NCBI GenBank assembly: GCA_035610835.1
Contig: CM069449.1
Location: 43,358,768 to 43,422,767 of the forward strand
Length of the DNA: 64,000 nucleotides
Direction: 5' to 3'
Origin: Ophiura sarsii
Taxonomy: Eukaryota > Echinodermata > Ophiuroidea > Amphilepidida > Ophiuridae
In this document: one piece after another, positions 44,001-57,500 of the stretch
Layout: every line of letters starts with the position of its first letter
How positions within the stretch are numbered: the stretch's first letter is position 1
Translations under genes and position numbers: made by a program
Notes under the pieces: model-generated
Told to the model about the DNA's origin: nothing
Seen by the model: only the letters and a program-made list of their open reading frames with translations
Databases searched by the model: none

Positions 44001-45487
44001 CAAGCCATGCACTTTTGTTGCAAGTTCTTGAGACCCGAATGTTTGTATGCCTTCATCAGTTTGATATTGTTTGGGTGAGAAGATGTTTGCTAGTTTATCA
44101 ATATTGTCAGACTTCAGAGTTTTGTTAACATCATTGCCAACCAGCGCGCCACTGTGATACACCTGCCGTTTTAGCTTCATACCCTCAAGCACAGCATTGA
44201 AGTGTACGGTGAACGGCCCCGTCTCTTCTTGAAGCTCTTTGTTGACTCCACTGAGCATCTCCTCACAAGAGGACCTGTCCTTATCCAAGGATTTTTTTGT
44301 GTTTTTATGCATCTCGCATTCATCTTTAAGTTTTTTGATAGCGTCCTTGTGCCGCCTTTTGTATGCTGCGCTTTCCCGTTGCATATCAGTATACAGTTCA
44401 TCAGCTTCAACCTTATCCATATCACATTTGTCAATATCTGAATTGATGCGCTGAAGGTCCTCTGCAAGGTGGCGCCGTCTTACAAGTTTGTCTTGGGTAG
44501 CTTGAGAATGGGCAGCGCTGACACCCTTCACCTCGCTATCCACGCGAGCTGCCATAGACTCAACAATGTTTACACATTTTAAGCCAATGCCTAACCCTAC
44601 ATGAAGGGGGCTAGTGCTTATTGTTTCAATGACGATTCCGTTGTCACCAATTAGGGGAGGATTTATGCAATTGAAATACTTCATAGCATATTTCTTATCA
44701 CCACCAGTGTCTGCAATGAATTCCTCATTGTATGCGATGCACTCTTCGATTCTTCGCAGCTTATCTTGCCCGCTTGGATTATCTATGTCCGTGTCTGTTG
44801 TCAGGAAATGCGGAGAGCCCTTTTGAAGGTCGCGGCTAGAGGTATAACAGTGCGGGCAGTAATGGATACAAGAGGGTTTAGAAATGCCGAGAAATATTGC
44901 GATTATTTCCCAATCTCCACCGTACGTTATTTTACATGAGGTAAAAAGTTCAGGTTGCTCTCTACTGGTGAAACCTAATGAAATTAAAATAAAAGAGAAA
45001 AGAACAATACAATTATTAATCAATGATACCGGTACTGGTTTCTGATCTCGCAACCTTTCACAAACCTTTGACTCTGCAGTACTTTATTCTCTGTCATTTC
45101 ATATGCTGATTATCACTCATAATTCACTGCCGGGTAAAAGTCATGAGGGGGAAAGAAAGTTCAAACTTGCAATGTTAGAAAAAAGTGTTCGAACACTTTA
45201 TAAGTGTAATTTAAAGTGTTCCCCCCCCCGATCAATGTTGAATGCCACAATTATGTGCACCATCGGCACAGGGCCTCGCAACATTGATCGGTTGGGAAGG
45301 GGGAGGGATATGATACAACAGTTAGGGCCTAAAAAAGGTTTGATTGGCCTATGACAAAAAACTAATGGGGTATGTCGGTCGGGATTTTGAAGAAAAAAAA
45401 TATTGATTTTTTAAATCACCTGCTTTGGGGACTTAAAATAGCCGAAAATGAAAGCAAACAGTCAGAAACTTTAATACGTACTTTGTT

Positions 45488-45526
<39 letters not shown>

Positions 45527-48500
45527 GATTTTTTTTTTAAACATTTTTTCCTCCTCAAAATAATAACAATTATTCAGGATCGGCGATTTTTTAGGCCTTA
45601 GTTTTGATGAGTTGACCTGTTTACTCAAACTAATGCCGACGGGATTCCAATTTTAATTAAAGGTGTTTGCAAATTTGAAAAAAAACTATACCTGAGTGAT
45701 TCTGGCATTCGGGGCACTGTTTGCTGATATATGTGTTGCTGCTATTTGCGTCATCTTGCTGCATGGGCTGGCTCTCAGAATTAGCATGATCATCTGTATA
45801 AAAGAAAAAAGAAAAAAATAAATTATAAAAACTGCATCTTATTTATATTTAAAATTATTAAATAATGGCAGCAATTTCAGTGGGTTAATTTCTCGATGGT
45901 GAAAAATCAAAATGATGGCCAAAACGTGTGCTCGCCGCCCAGTGTTTTGGGCAGTAAAACAATGACATTTTCAACATTTATCACTCTTAAAAAAATGTTG
46001 AAAAGTGAAAATCACAAGTGTAGGGTTTTTTATCCTTACATGGTGAGTGAAAACACCGAATTGAGAATTCCCTCTTTTCATGATATCATTACTACAAACC
46101 TGTATTGGTCATCGCTTTTAGATGAAAGTCTCACTATTTTCAACGGAGTAAACTCTAGCTATTTCATATTTTTCAAATATTTGGGACGCACGTTGAGATT
46201 TACCGGTTGGTTGGGAGCTAGGGAGAGTTTAAAAAAAACCATGTAGCTTGATAAAGGCATATATTAAATTTTATGTGCCGCCTTCTGCCTTCAGCGCTGA
46301 AAACCACATCCTCAACTTCATAGCGCCCCCCCCTTGAAATCTGATGGTGCTTCCCTAACACACAACAGTAAGGTTTTGGCATGCAATTGTAGATACAATA
46401 ACTTGACGCCAACATACATGCCTGTAATCAATGTGCATTATTGACAGTGTGTGCTTTGCTTCCATAAATTCAACTCGCCTGACTGCATCGAGGGCGGTTG
46501 CTGGGGGAGAGGGGGATTGGGCAGAATGGTGGATGGTCGACCGAAATCATCTGATCCTCCAGCGACAACAGGCGGTGGTTGCGGTTCATCTTGGCTCAGG
46601 GCAGCAGGATTTGGTTGATGAATATCTTGGCTCTCATCAGAATGATCTGAATAGGGAAATACAAAATGAGCCGAATTATTTAATGATGTACACGGTTATT
46701 GAAAAAAACTGCGTAAAAATAACAAAGATAATTTAAATGACAGAAATATTTTGTCACATTTTGTTCACTGCAGGCATTGATGAACGGTGTGTTTAGTAAA
46801 ACATGATCACTTCTTAATCACTTAGAAGTGTGTCAGTCTCTTTCAAGAATATTTCATTCCATTCTAAATATAAATCTCAATATATTTGCTCAAAAACTTT
46901 TGTGGTAAAAACTAAATATATGTGCGTACGCTCAGCGCACGTCGTGCATCATGCACCATGTACAATACAATGTAATCAGATTTGTTTTGCAATTTCAATG
47001 TAGGCCTTAACTGTAGACCAAATCGTGTAATTGCATCGGTGTCGTCGCCATTTTAAAAATACCGGGCATCAACTACTAGTACATGTATGTCAGTTTAGTT
47101 TATAACGACCAGGTCATTTTCTTTACAATGATTTGGGTGAAGTGACCGAAAACTTGTGACTTTCATGAACATTTCATCGAGATTTTGACCGAAACTTATT
47201 TGTTACGAGAATCTTTTGCAAGAATTGATTCACAGATTCCAAAATATGTGTGATGTAAATGTATAGAAAAAGAAAAGAAAAAGAGAGCGATAACTCACCA
47301 TTCATTTCTTTATCACCAGGGCTAGTTGTCATTCTGCATGGAATCTCCATGTTGATGATGTCCTTTGCAGCCTCGCGTAATTCTTCCAACACTGGCCCGA
47401 ATGCGATGCCAACGTTATGACGACTGTCTTTGTCGCCTTCAAACATGGCCAACAATCTTGCCGACTTTACACTATGGCGGGTCTTGCCGTTCAGTATCTG
47501 AAGTACTAATTTAGTGGACTTTCCTCCCTTGTCTGCGCTAACTTGAAGCCATAGTTCCCCAGGTTTGATGTTTGATAGGTCTTCGATTTGATTAGCTTTC
47601 CATAGTTCTGCGACCGTCTCTTTTATAACAACACGTACGTCCGCTACTCTAATCACACTAACAGTTGGTCCTGCTGCCCCATCTCCTTTGAAAGTTGCAC
47701 CATGATACTCAAATTCCAAATTTCTCATGTCCGAATACAACTCTTTCTCTGTCCCGAGGATGTTGAACTTGAGTTCATCAAAGAAAATTCTTTTCAACCT
47801 TTTCCAAAGGGTCATCGGCATTAGGCTTCTCATCAACAACACAGATTTACGAGAAAATGTGCCATGTACATCATAACCAGCTTCTTTCATAGCCATTGAC
47901 CATGTGTGTCTATCCGACTTGATTTGGGCCGCTCTTTGCAAAAGTACGCTCTCTTCGAGCTCTTCCTGTGTTGCAGAGGTTGGGCAGGAAACTAATTGTT
48001 CATAGTCTCGAGAGTTTCTATTTCTTTCGGCCTGAGTTCTTGAGCAAACCTGACTAGCTTTCTTGCGTGGTTGAGTAACACGTTGTAGCGTTATCGGAGG
48101 TCCACTCTTGTTCCGTGCATGAATGATTTTCCTATCCTTTCTGTCTGACTTTTGGTCCGATTGACCTAGTTTATGCTTTACAAGCGTTGTGCATATTTCT
48201 TCCTGGTCAGGAGTCAGCATTACCGCTGGCGACACAGTTTTGAGTTCTTTCAATTTTACACTATCATTGTTCAGTCTCGCTAGTATTTCTCTACTGATGA
48301 CCACTGTGTCGATGTCGTGCTCATTTGTGTTGTTTGTAGTTGAACTTGCAGTAAGCTTACTTGTTGTTGTTGTGTTGTCCGGCGTACATGCTGACTTTAC
48401 CCTCACTCCCCCTATAGATATGTGACCATGTTTTCCTCTCTTTCCTTTCTTGGAGTCAAATTTGGTTAAATTTGTTTTTCCCGTTGTTTTAAAACGAGCG

Positions 48501-51500
48501 ATGTCCGACTGACAGCTACAACACAGATCACGAATTGCGTTGTTTTCTTGGACGTCCACACCGAAGCACAAATTGAAATGTTTCTCCCAATTGTCACGAG
48601 GGTACCAGCGGTTAGATTTTTGTATGCCGCAAATGCAGCACCGGCCTACCTTGGTTGGCATTGCCAAACAGTAAAACACAAATTATTTTACACGATTATA
48701 GGAAGAAAGGTAAAATAACACAGCAATGTTTACGTGAACACTCGTAAAATTCATTCACAAAATGGCGCATTTGTAGTGACCTTTGACCGTTACTACGGGA
48801 AACGATTGAGTCGAAAGCGAGGCGATCATAGTCGAAAGCGAGGCGATCATAGCTGGACAAAAGTCGCCGATCGGCGGCAGGCTCCATTGAATTTCCGAAT
48901 CGAGCGCTCGTGAGCACCTAACCATTGCTGTCATTTATAGACAACTTTTGAGAAAAAAAGTTGAAATGTGAATCTTCTGTAAATGTTTGCAAAACAGTTG
49001 AATAGAGGTTTTTTGGTCACCTATGGTTATCAACATTGATGTTTTGTGTTCTATTTTTCTCTGTAGTCTGCTATAAGGATAATGGAATCGAGCCAATGTA
49101 TTACGAGCCTGAGAATCCAGATGATCCTCTACCCATCTCAGAAGATGAGGAGTCGGCCAATGAGGATGAAGACGATGATGATGACATGGCAAACAGTGAA
49201 TCAAGCGACCAAATGACTGGTAATGCAAAAACAAAAAAGTTTGATTCTTGCGCATTAAATTTTTTTAATACGAAAAACGGAAACAAATATTGTTAGGGCG
49301 CCATCTTTTATCAAAATTTTGTCCGACATGTTTCAAGATGGCGATTGGCCATGTACGACAAACACGAAAGGGAAAATCCAAGGCGAATATTGCATTTTAG
49401 TGAGCATAAGATAACAAGAATGCACAGATTTGACTAAATAAAACCATTTCAAGTGAATCTCCACTTTTAATTTGAGCACAAAAAAATATATATATATATA
49501 AATAAAAAAACGCATCTCGCATTTACTTTTTCAGGATTGCTAGTGGAAACAAGTTTTTTGTTTTGTTTTGCCTAATAGCATTATAATTAATTATAGTTTA
49601 TTTGATCGGCTTCAAATTAGCAAGACCTTTCATACAGCACCGAATGAATACAGATGGTGTGAGCGCGCATGAAGGTAACAAGCTTATCATACGTGTAACA
49701 TGTGCATATGGCCAAATTCATGTGCGTATAGCCAAAATCACACACGTACGCTTGGATTACTTTGGCGCGTGGAGAGATAAACTCCTATGTCTCGCCAATT
49801 TGGAATGGACTATGCAAGCCACTAGGGATTTGTTTTTCTCAGAATTTACTGCATGTGACACGATTACTTTTACCATTCGTATCACATGTAGCAAATGCTA
49901 CCCCTTATCCAACAGAAGTGCTGCGCGGTTTTCTGTGCTCTCCCAGTCTTATCTCATGACCAGAGGTAACATTCTGACGCATCTGCGCGTCAAAGACCCT
50001 TTACCTTCTTGTTTGACGCACCAAGTTATACCTTGCAATTAAGGGGTCAGGATCAAAATTGCATGGCCTCCTTAAATTTACGAAATATTGAAGAAATGCC
50101 ATCCTTCGATTACATCAGAAAGCCCTTGAAATGTTTTTGGACCCCCTTAAATTTGGTTTTTTGCAGTTCTAAAAGTGTCTCGAAAAATTAAATAGGGCCC
50201 CTGACATTTTTGTGCCAGCATTACCTCTGCTTATGGTGCAATTGCAGAAAGGTGTATTTAATTCAACTCTAAACTCCCATTGCAGCTGCTTTGAGCCACG
50301 TGGCAGCAGAAAAAAATGTTGGCAACATTATTCCTAGTGATACATGACATATTTACATTTTCCATTCGTGTCGTGTGTACACAATTCAAGTCGGGATTGC
50401 AAATGATCCCCATCGCCGTTTAAAATACAATAGAAAATGGAATAGAAACACTGTAGTAATTTGGTATTATTTCATCTGGCAGGATGGCGGCTGGTAGCGC
50501 GGCGGTTAGGTGGTCATTTTTTTATATGACAATTACGACAAATAGATTGTCATCATTTTTCTTTTATTAATCTGACTTAAATCTGATTTTCCATCATTTT
50601 TTTATTTACCCAATTTATGTGTACACGGTAAGTTAAAATTCAACACTGGACACGAACCTATGCATGACACATACTTGCAAGTCACGATCACATCCTTACA
50701 TTTGTCAATGTTTTTCTTTTCTTAAAACGAAGACCATGGCATCACTGACATGGGACAAGCCAATACCCATGTACCAAATGGACAAACACAGATTATCAGT
50801 CAAGAGGACAAAGATAACTTCCAGTCAGATATTGATAGTAGGGTAAGTGGGCAAGCACAAAAGCAGCCCTTTTATGGCAAAAGAATGTATCTTTATGAAG
50901 TTTTCTAACAGTATACTTCCTTTTAACATGATCAAAGTTAGCTTTTTTCTCCATAAAAGATGTAGTGGTAAAAGGCAGTATATTACTTTTTTGTCTTTAC
51001 AAGTTGCAACCTTTTCCTAAGTGAGGATTATTGAACCAAGTTAACACAATCCATGTTAAAAGGAAGTATATCATTAGGAAAGTACATATAAGATACATCC
51101 TTTTGCCATAAAAGGGCTGAAAGAGTCAAAAGGAAGTCAAATTGATTTTGAGATTAAAACCAAATGAAGGAAAAGATTTCTTTTGTTTTGTAGTGTCAAC
51201 TCCACATACCATTTGAATTAACACTTTCAACATGGCTATTGGTTTTACCATACAAGATTTTTCAGAAACCTTAACCAACTTTCAAGGTCTATAGGATTAC
51301 TGAATCAATACTAGGCATGTTTGTACTTATTTCAATGCATTTCACATGATGATTCTAAATATGGTAATGAATTTAAACAATTGTGACATTTTTGAAACAT
51401 TTTGTGAAATTAAGGAATGTCGTCTGCAGATGCCTGCAGCGAGGAAAGTGTTAAGTTTATTTGTAATACAGGTTTTTTACAAATTGCAAATAACCAGTAC

Positions 51501-54500
51501 AATCAAGTAGAAAACCAAAAATGATCAACTTCAGACTAAAACTGTTGCACAATCTCATCACATTTATTCAACAATTATTAACATTTGTTACAAATTTTGA
51601 AATGTTCATTCATGCATCAAACATTGCACTGTTGTTATTATATCCTTTATATTTACAGTGTGCTAAGAATAAACTTTTTCTGTGTCAATAAATTCAAATT
51701 TATGTTCTCCATTCATAAATCTATACATTTAAGGTATAAATTCTACAAATGTTTATTTATGCCAAACCGTTTTAGTTCGCACTAACCATGACATTTTATG
51801 TAGCTCAAAAAATCTCTGCAGTAATACTGTAAAACCAGTTAATTTCGCGAAGGATTTAATTTCGTGAATTTCGTGAGGGATGTGGATTGCGAAATTAAAT
51901 ACCCGCGAAATTGATAATTTTGCATTGAAAGTAACAGTGACATTTTCAGATTCGCAAAATTAAATGCATGCTAAAATAGCAGTAATTTTAAATTCGTGAA
52001 ATAAAGTATCCGCAAAATTATAGTGTTTTACAGTAGTTCTATGTGTCATCATATTTACATAAGCCCTCTGCACCTGGGTGATTATCATCATATTTTTCAA
52101 TGAAAATTGTTAAGCTACTTTAATCCATAGAATGAAGGTATGGATGGCGAAGTGTGTACTTTCCATTGAAACAATGCTCGTCTCAGTTTAAATCGCGCAA
52201 CACAAACATCCTGTATAGTCTGTTGCACTGTCATGAAACAACTTCTTAAAATTCCACGTAGGCTTTAGTAGCACTTTCCACGCGGCTTTAGTATTAGTTT
52301 TCCTGATTTTTCAGAAACCTTTCCCAACTTTCAAAGTCTATCTTAAGAAAAACTGAACCAGTACTAGGCATGTTTGTATTTATGTAATGCATTTCTCATG
52401 GTGATTCCAAATATGGTAATGAAATTCAATAATTTGGACATTTTTGAAACATTTTTGTTGTTGCAATTTTGGGACTGGTGTCTGCCGCGTGGAAAGTGTT
52501 AAACTTCAGACAGAAAGACTTTTGCTTCAAGTCTAGGCAAAGCTTTATTATATTCGTTTTTCACATCACATTCACATGTTAAATAGTAAAATAATTTGCT
52601 AAATAAATGAAGAAAAAAGAAGAAGTAAAAAGAAAGAAGATGAATTTGTCAACATGAGTAAATGTTTGAATTTGGTAGATTGCAAAAATTAAAAAATCTG
52701 TACTATTATATCGTGTCGGTTCATTTACAACCTAATGGCGGATGACTCGCCTGACTCGAGCTATTCAAGAATTCACAGAAAATTATGACAATAGAAGCAA
52801 GGTTTCCTGTACATGTTTTGGCAACACGCATGTGATTGGTTGGAGCAATTCAAGGTCGCAATACGATTCAGCGAATCATCCTCATCGGCATCATCAGTTG
52901 AACGCACAACAGGTGGACTCAGATTGTCAGAAACCAGCCTGGTTTGACCAGATGTAATGATCATCCGCATTGACATTAGTCGCGCTATCGCGATATGCTT
53001 CCCATATGCCAGTCGGTGTTGTGAGAGTGCTAGAGGAGAAACCAGCATCTCCTGTGACAATTTGTGATTGTATCTTGGATCCTCTTCGTCAGGACAACTA
53101 GTACACTTGAAATTTGACAGCGATCTTATACAATATTGGCTAACCTACCCTAGTTTCCATTATCACATCGTCGTTAGTGGACTGCACGCAAACTTGATAC
53201 ATGTTATCGGACACAGATATTATACAAAAGTGATCATCACTCTACTGGTTCATATTATCATTATTCGGCACCTTCTGTGACAATTTGTGATTGTATCCTG
53301 GATCCTAGTATACTAGTACACTTGAAATTTTACAGCGATCTTATACAGTATTGGCTAACCTACCCTGGTTTGCATTATCGCATCACATGGTCGTTAGTGG
53401 ACTGCACACATACTTGATACATGTTATCGGACACAGATATTATACAACAGTGATCATCACTCGACTGGTTCAGCTTATCATTATTCGACTGCCCAGCAGG
53501 TTGATATAAGATTTCCATTCTCTGTGCTAATTTCTGGATCTCTCGAAGAGTAAGCAGAACATCTTGTGAAAGTATCCTATACTTTTATGCAGGCATCAAT
53601 TTAAATCTTGAACCAACCCTCCTCATGCCTTCACCCGTAATTACCTTCTTTCAGTACAGAATAGGTCAAGATAAGGTCTTTCCTGCCATTTTCTTTGGAG
53701 AAGATTCACCTCAGTGCACTATGTTCGTGCTATAGTAATACATGGGGGAAGTTGAAATATAGGCAGGGGTGTACCTTCATTTTTTCTCCAACCAGCAAGC
53801 CGGGCTGATAGCATGTAAAAGTTACCAGCCCGACTGTAAACTTACCAGCCAAACAAGTAATCTTCATTTACCAACAGCAAAATACTAACCGGTCAGCCGG
53901 GCGTGTATATTTGAAAAGTTACCCGCCCGACGCAAAAGTTACCCGCCACAGGTAGTCAAGCTGTCTACGGTAGATAGCAGACACGTAAACAATGATGTAC
54001 AAGGTGTCCCTGAATGATTTGTACCGGGTGCATGTATTTTAGCTATATGTGATTCACTTGATGGTTTCAAAAAGACATTCAAAACTCATCTGTTTAAGAT
54101 TGCTGATGATTTGACCGATTGACTTATATGTAACTCTTGTTATATTGTTATTGTTTGTTTATATATATTTTCTTGTGTATTGATTATTCTGTATCCAGGA
54201 GTTCTCATCAGGCGCAATGATCCGATGGTCAAACCTTGGTACACAGGAGCTGGAACATGGGGATGTTAAGATTAATCTAGACAAGTCTGGGAGCTTAGGA
54301 GCTGTAAGTACTTGCAATTGTTGGTTCTTAACATTTGGGAGGGGTGTCCCTTGATTACAATGCTTTGTGTGGGTCTGTGATACATGATGATTAGATGGTC
54401 AAATGTTGGTACACATGGGGATGTTAAGATTAATCTAGATAAGTCTGGGAGCTTAGGAGCTGTAAGTACTTGCAATTGTTGGTTCTTAACATTTGGGAGG

Positions 54501-57500
54501 GGTGTCCCTTGATTACAATGCTTTGTGTGGGTCTGTGAGACGTGATGATTAGTTGGTCAAACCTTGGTACACAGGAGCTGAAACATGGGATGTTAAAATT
54601 ATTCATGATCAGTCTGGGATCTTAGGGGCTGTAAGTACAGGCAATTGTTGGCAGGGCTCAAATAAACCCAAGGCATGCCCCACCTAGATGCCTTGATGCC
54701 CTAATTTTGTGTCTGTTTTCATGTACGTATAATTGCCTTGGGGAAAGTTAGTGCCCCTTTCAAATTGCCTTAACCCCCTGAGAACTACCGGCCGATTGGT
54801 TAAAAAGATGGATACATCATTTATTGCACCAATGAGAGTCATTGTTAGAATAATTGTATCCCTGATAAAGATGGGAGAGAAACATTTTACAAGCTGCATT
54901 TGAATTGGCTATTCATATGAGTACATCTTGTAATAAACCAATCAGAACCACTGTAAGATAGACAGGTAGACCCCAGGGGGTTAAATTGCAACGCCATCTC
55001 CATTTCTTATTTTGAGGCCTGATTGATGGCTCTTTAAATCTTGGTTGCCCTCGGTTACAATGCTTCTCAGGCCAGAGAAAGAGCCAAAACAACAGCTTCC
55101 AAATTTTGACCTTGTGTACACATTTAGACCTGATGATTTTGAATAAGAGTAAACTATCAAATAAATGTTCAAACCTTTTGTCATCATCTCTCTTTTCCAT
55201 ATCATTTATATTCTTGTTTACAGGGCCAATTTGGGATAGTACGAAAAGGTGAATGGTTGCGTATGTCTGGCTTTATGATGACCGTGGCCATCAAACTTCC
55301 AAAAGAATCTGAGATGAGAAGCGAGGAGGATAGGAAGTCATTTATGGAAGAAATCAGACACATGTCTCTGTGTAAACATAAGAATATCGTGGAAGTTTAC
55401 GGTTTCGTGCAGAGTAAGCATAACATATTGGGTGGTTCGGGGGAAAAAAGGGTAAAACGAAAGAAAAGGAAAAAGGTGGCTCAGGCGATAAAAAGGGGGT
55501 GTTTTACGGGCGGACGGACAGTCCTGTCAAGTAGGGTCGGTAAAATCAGGATTTTTTAAAAAAAGGAAAAATTTAACAACAAATTTCGACTGATTGTCGG
55601 CCAAAAAACGGCTGATTTTACAAGATTTGAGAACAAATTATCTAAATAAGTGGGGAGTCGGAAATATTGATTTTGAGATATAGCCAAATAAAGGAGATAA
55701 TGTCTTTTGTTTCCTATTTTTTGCTCATATCTTCAATTGAGTTTCACTTGCCATAGATTCTGCTAGAATCATGCTTATAGGCCATTATAAATTGTTTATA
55801 TTTACTCATATCTTTAATGGTCCAATTTCAATGGGGTTTTTGTGCAAAATGTAGCTTTGCAAATACAGGGTGAGTCAGAAAGAAGTTGTACAGATTTGAA
55901 TATTTTTTCCTGTGAAAGAAAAAGAAAATTGACTTAAAACTCAAGCGATAATTTTGACAAGAATATTCTTCCGCTCATCTGAAAAAAAGGATGACTGAAA
56001 TCGATAATTCCTATCCAGAGTTATAGCTATTTTACTAAAAGAACCCATTTTTTTAGCTGTCCACCGATACGTAAAACAGAACAAAGTAAAGAAAATGTTT
56101 AAAACTCATCATTATCATATTAGGAAGTAATTGTTTTATTCCTCATAATGCAAAATCATGAATAAGTTGCTCTTTGAATATGTGTCTTATTGGAATGTCA
56201 AACTTGTTTGGTCTATTTTTAAACAAATATTTATTCCCGTACAACTTCTTTTTGACTCACCCTGTATGCTTTGAAACTAAAAATGAGACCTGTTACAATG
56301 AGCATTAAGTAGCCAGTGCACATTAGGAGATATGGACCCATAAATATACCAAATATCAATTGAGGGATTTTGCAACTTTTATTTGAATTATGACGGGGAA
56401 AACATTGAGCAACTACTTTGTATAACATTTCGCATATCATTTTAAGGCTTGTATTCTGAGCATTTTTGAATCTGGAAAATATTTTTTTCCGACTTAACTC
56501 TACGGGTCTCAAATGTGATATATGTGATGCGATCTGTGAAAACCCGCCACATGTCGGGATTTTTCATATTGAACTGTTTTGATCATTTTTCTACGATCAC
56601 TACAAATAAAGTTATGAGTGAATGATGATTGTGATAACATAAAAAGCTACAAAACAAGAAATCATGAAAAAGGCCATAAAAGATACATAGTTCAATAGAA
56701 TAACATTATAAGGCTAATTAGAAAAGTGACTTAAGTAAGTTTTTGAAGGTGAAATTTCATAAAAGGTGATGACACAAAAGTATTAGAAATTAATATTCTA
56801 TTTTTTTTTTTTTTTTAATTTTTAAAATTTATTATTATTATAATTTTTTTAAAGATTTTACCCATAATCCCTATTTCACATTTTGCGACATCGGACAGGT
56901 TTTTCACAGATTGCATCACATATGTCCTACTTCTGCCTGATGTTGCTTCATTGCATCATCACATTTTATTTGTGTGTTATTTCCAGCTGAAAGAGGACAG
57001 ATACAGATGGTGATGGAGTTTGTCAAATTTGGCGCTCTTAACAGTTACCTCAGACTATACAAGAAATCTAATCAACCCGTCGGTGATCAGACGCTGTTCT
57101 TGTTTGGGCAACAGATATGTCAGGTATATAAACCATTTCAATTCCGAACGTTTCCGATTAGCCGAGTGTGTTTTGTCATCAGTGGATGACTCCGAGTCAT
57201 CCACTGATGCCAAAACATCCACTGATGCCAAAACACACTTCAAAATTTATCGAGCAGAAGGTAAAATGTGAAAATATTCTCCAGAATCTCTATTATTTCA
57301 CCAATTTTGTTACTGAAACAACACCAGATACAATTTTGAGAGCAGTGTCATAGCTAAGGGGAGGGGGGTGTGCCCCCCTGACCGAAAAAAAGCCCCCGCC
57401 CCCAGCCCTATTTTCTGGATGTAGTGTGTATAGGCATTATGACAATTTGTTTGCGGGCGTTTGGTGTACAACATGCCCTTCCCCCCTCTCAAGTTTTCTG

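Noticed and set aside
45003..45053. Upstream start of the 465-residue frame of transposase exon 4
   Set aside because: The hydrophobic stretch is intron: a good acceptor (TTAATTTCATTAG) lies at 44975 and fits the phase of exon 3.
49602..50042. 146-residue open frame
   Set aside because: Lies in an intron; part of the sequence resembles, in inverse, the region near 21550-21650, so it is repeat-derived; no recognised motif.
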